Shown here: positions 61,827-64,000 of the stretch, one piece after another
How positions within the stretch are numbered: the stretch's first letter is position 1
How the letters are laid out: each line of letters begins with the position of its first letter
Assembly: GCA_019359595.1 (NCBI GenBank)
Contig: JAHHGZ010000020.1
Location: 83,009 to 147,008, forward strand
Length of the DNA stretch: 64,000 nt
Direction of reading: 5' to 3'
DNA from: Cyanomargarita calcarea GSE-NOS-MK-12-04C
GTDB taxonomy: Bacteria; Cyanobacteriota; Cyanobacteriia; Cyanobacteriales; Nostocaceae
The notes under the pieces: generated by a model
Told to the model about the DNA's origin: nothing
The model's input: only the letters and a program-made list of their open reading frames with translations
The model's database searches: none
Translations under genes and position numbers: made by a program

Positions 61827-62546
61827 TCACCTTCCGTAATAAACTCTGGCATTCCCAAAGCCCAAATTTAGGAGATAATTATTCCACTGTTCGGCTTGCG
61901 ATCGCTGGACGAATGGACCAACTGCTACATGAGAACCTCGGGGCTGGTTTCTTGCCATTACACCTATATTTTGTCTGATATTACCCCTAATTCGGTTTTC
62001 AATATCAGGTAATTCTCCAGGACTGGCGGGAATGGCCACATAGTAATATTTCTGATTCCGAGAATTTTCTATATTAGGATTTCCAGAGGAGGGTATTTCT
62101 TGTCCGTTATTTAAACTAAGGATGCGGACGCTATTTATACCATAGGATTGCAGTTCTCTGACGCGCTCTAAAGCATTGGGTTGCTTGCTAAAGACTCCTA
62201 CCTGAATGATGGAACGTCCTTGAACCTGCCGATAAAAAGCTCTAGGTTCAATCGAGCGTATCTGTTGGAGTTCTTGGGGATTATTACTGTCAACGTAAAC
62301 TAAGTAACGCTCAAAATTTTGGTTATTTTGAATTTGGTTATTTTGGATTATCGTCGATGGTGCTTGGTAGTCGATGTAATTTGGAGGGGCTGGATTTTCC
62401 CTATTAGTTGAATAACCTTCCTCATTTATTGGTAGTGGTGGTAATTGCTGGGCAATTGCTGGTTTATGGCACAGAACGATAGACAGCAGCGAAAGTAGGC
62501 TGAAACTGTAAGATATTGTAAAATTACTTGGCATTGCACTCGACAT
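61827..62546 (-). CDS. Secreted protein with SPOR-like repeats
   Basis: A 239-residue protein with a signal peptide (about 1-32, LLSLLSIVLCHKPAIAQQ). A Pro/Asn/Gln-rich linker (about 33-80) follows, then two SPOR-like units (about 80-145, RYLVYVDSNNPQELQQIRSI and IIQVGVFSKQPNALERVRELQ; about 165-239, YYVAIPASPGELPDIENRI and VAVGPFVQRSQAEQWNNYL). SPOR domains bind denuded glycan strands of peptidoglycan, so a periplasmic cell-wall role is likely. The ATG at 62546 is used; a second ATG four codons later is equally possible. Confidence 0.8.
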   Translation of the reverse strand: MSSAMPSNFTISYSFSLLSLLSIVLCHKPAIAQQLPPLPINEEGYSTNRENPAPPNYIDYQAPSTIIQNNQIQNNQNFERYLVYVDSNNPQELQQIRSIEPRAFYRQVQGRSIIQVGVFSKQPNALERVRELQSYGINSVRILSLNNGQEIPSSGNPNIENSRNQKYYYVAIPASPGELPDIENRIRGNIRQNIGVMARNQPRGSHVAVGPFVQRSQAEQWNNYLLNLGFGNARVYYGR

Positions 62547-62663
62547 AATGTTTGTTAATAGTTAACGGTTGACAGTTGACGGTAAATAGTCAACAACCAA
62601 GAACTAACAGAATCTACCTAGTGTTAACCTATAATTGTCAGTCATAGCAATATAATTATAAAT

Positions 62664-63716
62664 ATGAAAAAAGTCGTCGTTGGTCTTTCTGGCGGCGTTG
62701 ACAGTTCCGCTGCCGCCGCCATCCTGCACAATCAGGGCTATGATGTGATTGGTTTGACCCTTTGGTTGATGAAAGGTAAGGGTCAATGTTGCTCTGAGGG
62801 TATGGTTGATGCAGCTTATATTTGCGAACAGTTGGGCGTTCCCCATCACGTTGTCGATATTCGAGAAGTTTTTCAAACTCATATTGTCGATTATCTAGTC
62901 GCTGGTTATAGTGCCGGAATTACGCCTTTGCCTTGCTCGCAGTGCAATAAAACGGTGAAGTTTGGCCCAATGGTAAAATACGCACGCGAACAGTTAGGGA
63001 GCTCGCGCATTGCTACTGGTCATTATGCTCGCATTACCTACAACGAAGCTACTGGACGTTACGAATTGTTAAGAGCCGTTGACCGTAATAAAGACCAATC
63101 ATACTTTCTCTACGATTTATCCCAGGATTTACTAGCAGCGACTGTATTTCCACTGGGAGAATTGCATAAAAGTGAGACTCGTCGTATTGCTGCCGATTGC
63201 GGGCTAAAAACCGCTGATAAACCAGAAAGTCAAGACTTGTGTTTGGTGGAAAGTAACGGCTCCATGCGGGCATTTCTTGACAAATATCTGGCTCCAAAAA
63301 CAGGCGAAATCGTCGATGTTGGTGGTAAAGTTTTGGGACAGCATGATGGTGTCCATCATTACACAATTGGGCAAAGAAAAGGCTTAGGAATCGCCGCTGC
63401 CGAACCGTTGTATGTGATTGGTTTGGATGCAGTGAATAATAAAGTAATCGTCGGCGATCGCATGAAAGCAACGGAACTTGAATGTACCGTACAACGGGTG
63501 AATTGGGTTTCCATCGCTGAACCTTCCACCCCCATTCATGCCGAAGTACAAATTCGCTACCGTTCAAACCCCGTGGCAGTTACAGTTATTCCCGCTCTTG
63601 GCGATCGCGCTCGTTTAGTCTTTGATGAACCGCAGTTCAGCATCAGTCCTGGGCAAGCTGCAGTTTGGTACGATGGCGAAAAAGTCCTCGGTGGTGGAAT
63701 TATCGAACAAGGGTAA
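62664..63716 (+). CDS. mnmA: tRNA-specific 2-thiouridylase MnmA
   Basis: A 350-residue enzyme that puts sulfur on U34 of tRNA-Lys, -Glu and -Gln. The PP-loop is [16 protein letters not shown] at the N-terminus. The first catalytic Cys lies in [14 protein letters not shown] (about 93-106) and the second in [12 protein letters not shown] (about 190-202). The tRNA-binding region [19 protein letters not shown] and the C-terminal barrel ending [21 protein letters not shown] are intact. It is transcribed away from the SPOR-like gene, and the 117 bases between them must hold both promoters. Confidence 0.96.
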   Translation: MKKVVVGLSGGVDSSAAAAILHNQGYDVIGLTLWLMKGKGQCCSEGMVDAAYICEQLGVPHHVVDIREVFQTHIVDYLVAGYSAGITPLPCSQCNKTVKFGPMVKYAREQLGSSRIATGHYARITYNEATGRYELLRAVDRNKDQSYFLYDLSQDLLAATVFPLGELHKSETRRIAADCGLKTADKPESQDLCLVESNGSMRAFLDKYLAPKTGEIVDVGGKVLGQHDGVHHYTIGQRKGLGIAAAEPLYVIGLDAVNNKVIVGDRMKATELECTVQRVNWVSIAEPSTPIHAEVQIRYRSNPVAVTVIPALGDRARLVFDEPQFSISPGQAAVWYDGEKVLGGGIIEQG

Positions 63717-64000
63717 TCAGCCGGACTTGATTACTCCCGAAGCACTTCAAGATTACCTATATTTCTCTGTTTTCTTACTTGGCGTACTTGGCGTCTACCG
63801 GGACGGTAGACGCCAAGGACGCTAAGGAATAAGAGTTTAAGAGAGTTTTTGCGTAAGTCACATTGATATTACTCCACTGCTCTATAGAACTTAGACAACT
63901 ATTGACATCGTTGTAATAGTTGTTGTCTACTTCCTGTTTCAACCAAGGGAGACGGCTCCTTCTTGTCCACAGGCGTTTTCCCCCAATTAGAGGGCTTCAA
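63717..64000. repeat. Palindrome and ACTTACGCA element end after mnmA
   Basis: GGCGTCTACC and GGTAGACGCC form a perfect 10-bp stem around GGGAC (63789-63813). Just after it come AATAAGAGTTTAAGAGAG and TTTTTGCGTAAGTC (about 63828-63860), the same right end as the MITE at 33814-33918. The matching left end is not present, so this is a partial copy. No gene is seen to the window end. Confidence 0.75.

Overview
The window looks like chromosomal DNA of a filamentous cyanobacterium, probably of the heterocyst-forming (Nostocales) type. The reasons are the many GCGATCGC (HIP1) octamers, the heptameric short tandem repeats (TAACTCC/CAACTCC and GGAAGAA runs) between genes, and several cyanobacterium-specific families: DUF4347/DUF4394, DUF3611, DUF3155, CCB2/CCB4, DUF928, a PEP-CTERM protein, TamB/TIC236 and a cyanobacteriochrome-type kinase. 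The organism cannot be named from sequence alone.

Layout. 1-6.4 kb: a large surface or secreted protein, then a TacA-TacT type toxin-antitoxin operon split by an IscB (OMEGA nuclease) insertion element with its omega/HEARO RNA. The module is bracketed by a direct repeat of the tamB 3' end. 6.4-12.2 kb: tamB. 13-16.4 kb: decayed DNA with a fused two-partner-secretion remnant, pieces of CHAT/TPR, DUF928 and kinase genes, and two intact small genes (PD-(D/E)XK-like and Uma2). 16.4-27.2 kb: housekeeping genes (aat, rpsN, nth-rseP, serS), DUF3611, PadR, a cytochrome b6f haem-insertion factor, DUF3155 and a GAF kinase. 27.2-33.7 kb: a YbhGFSR-like ABC exporter operon.

34.0-42.1 kb is the most interesting locus. 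Five small Cys-free peptides with double-glycine leaders lie downstream of a cytosolic parvulin-like protein, an HlyD-type adaptor and a three-domain exporter (cNMP-binding, C39 peptidase, ABC). All are on the minus strand with no modification enzyme. The likely scheme is that the C39 domain removes the leaders, the ABC/HlyD pair exports the cores, and the parvulin helps the substrates or exporter fold. Three peptides end in Pro-Phe.

43-50.6 kb: a PEP-CTERM protein, an SLH protein with a related SLH-less paralogue, and sbcC. 50.6-51.7 kb: a transposase-less cassette bounded by 13-bp inverted repeats and 10-bp direct repeats, carrying gene fragments. 52-57.4 kb: two hybrid sensor kinases, the second with both cysteines of a DXCF cyanobacteriochrome. 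57.4-60 kb: tRNA-Lys(CUU), two gene remnants, a ParD-ParE pair and a DUF202 protein. 60-63.7 kb: nnr, a SPOR-like protein and mnmA.

Functions are assigned from recognised motifs and family resemblance read by eye; no database search was run.
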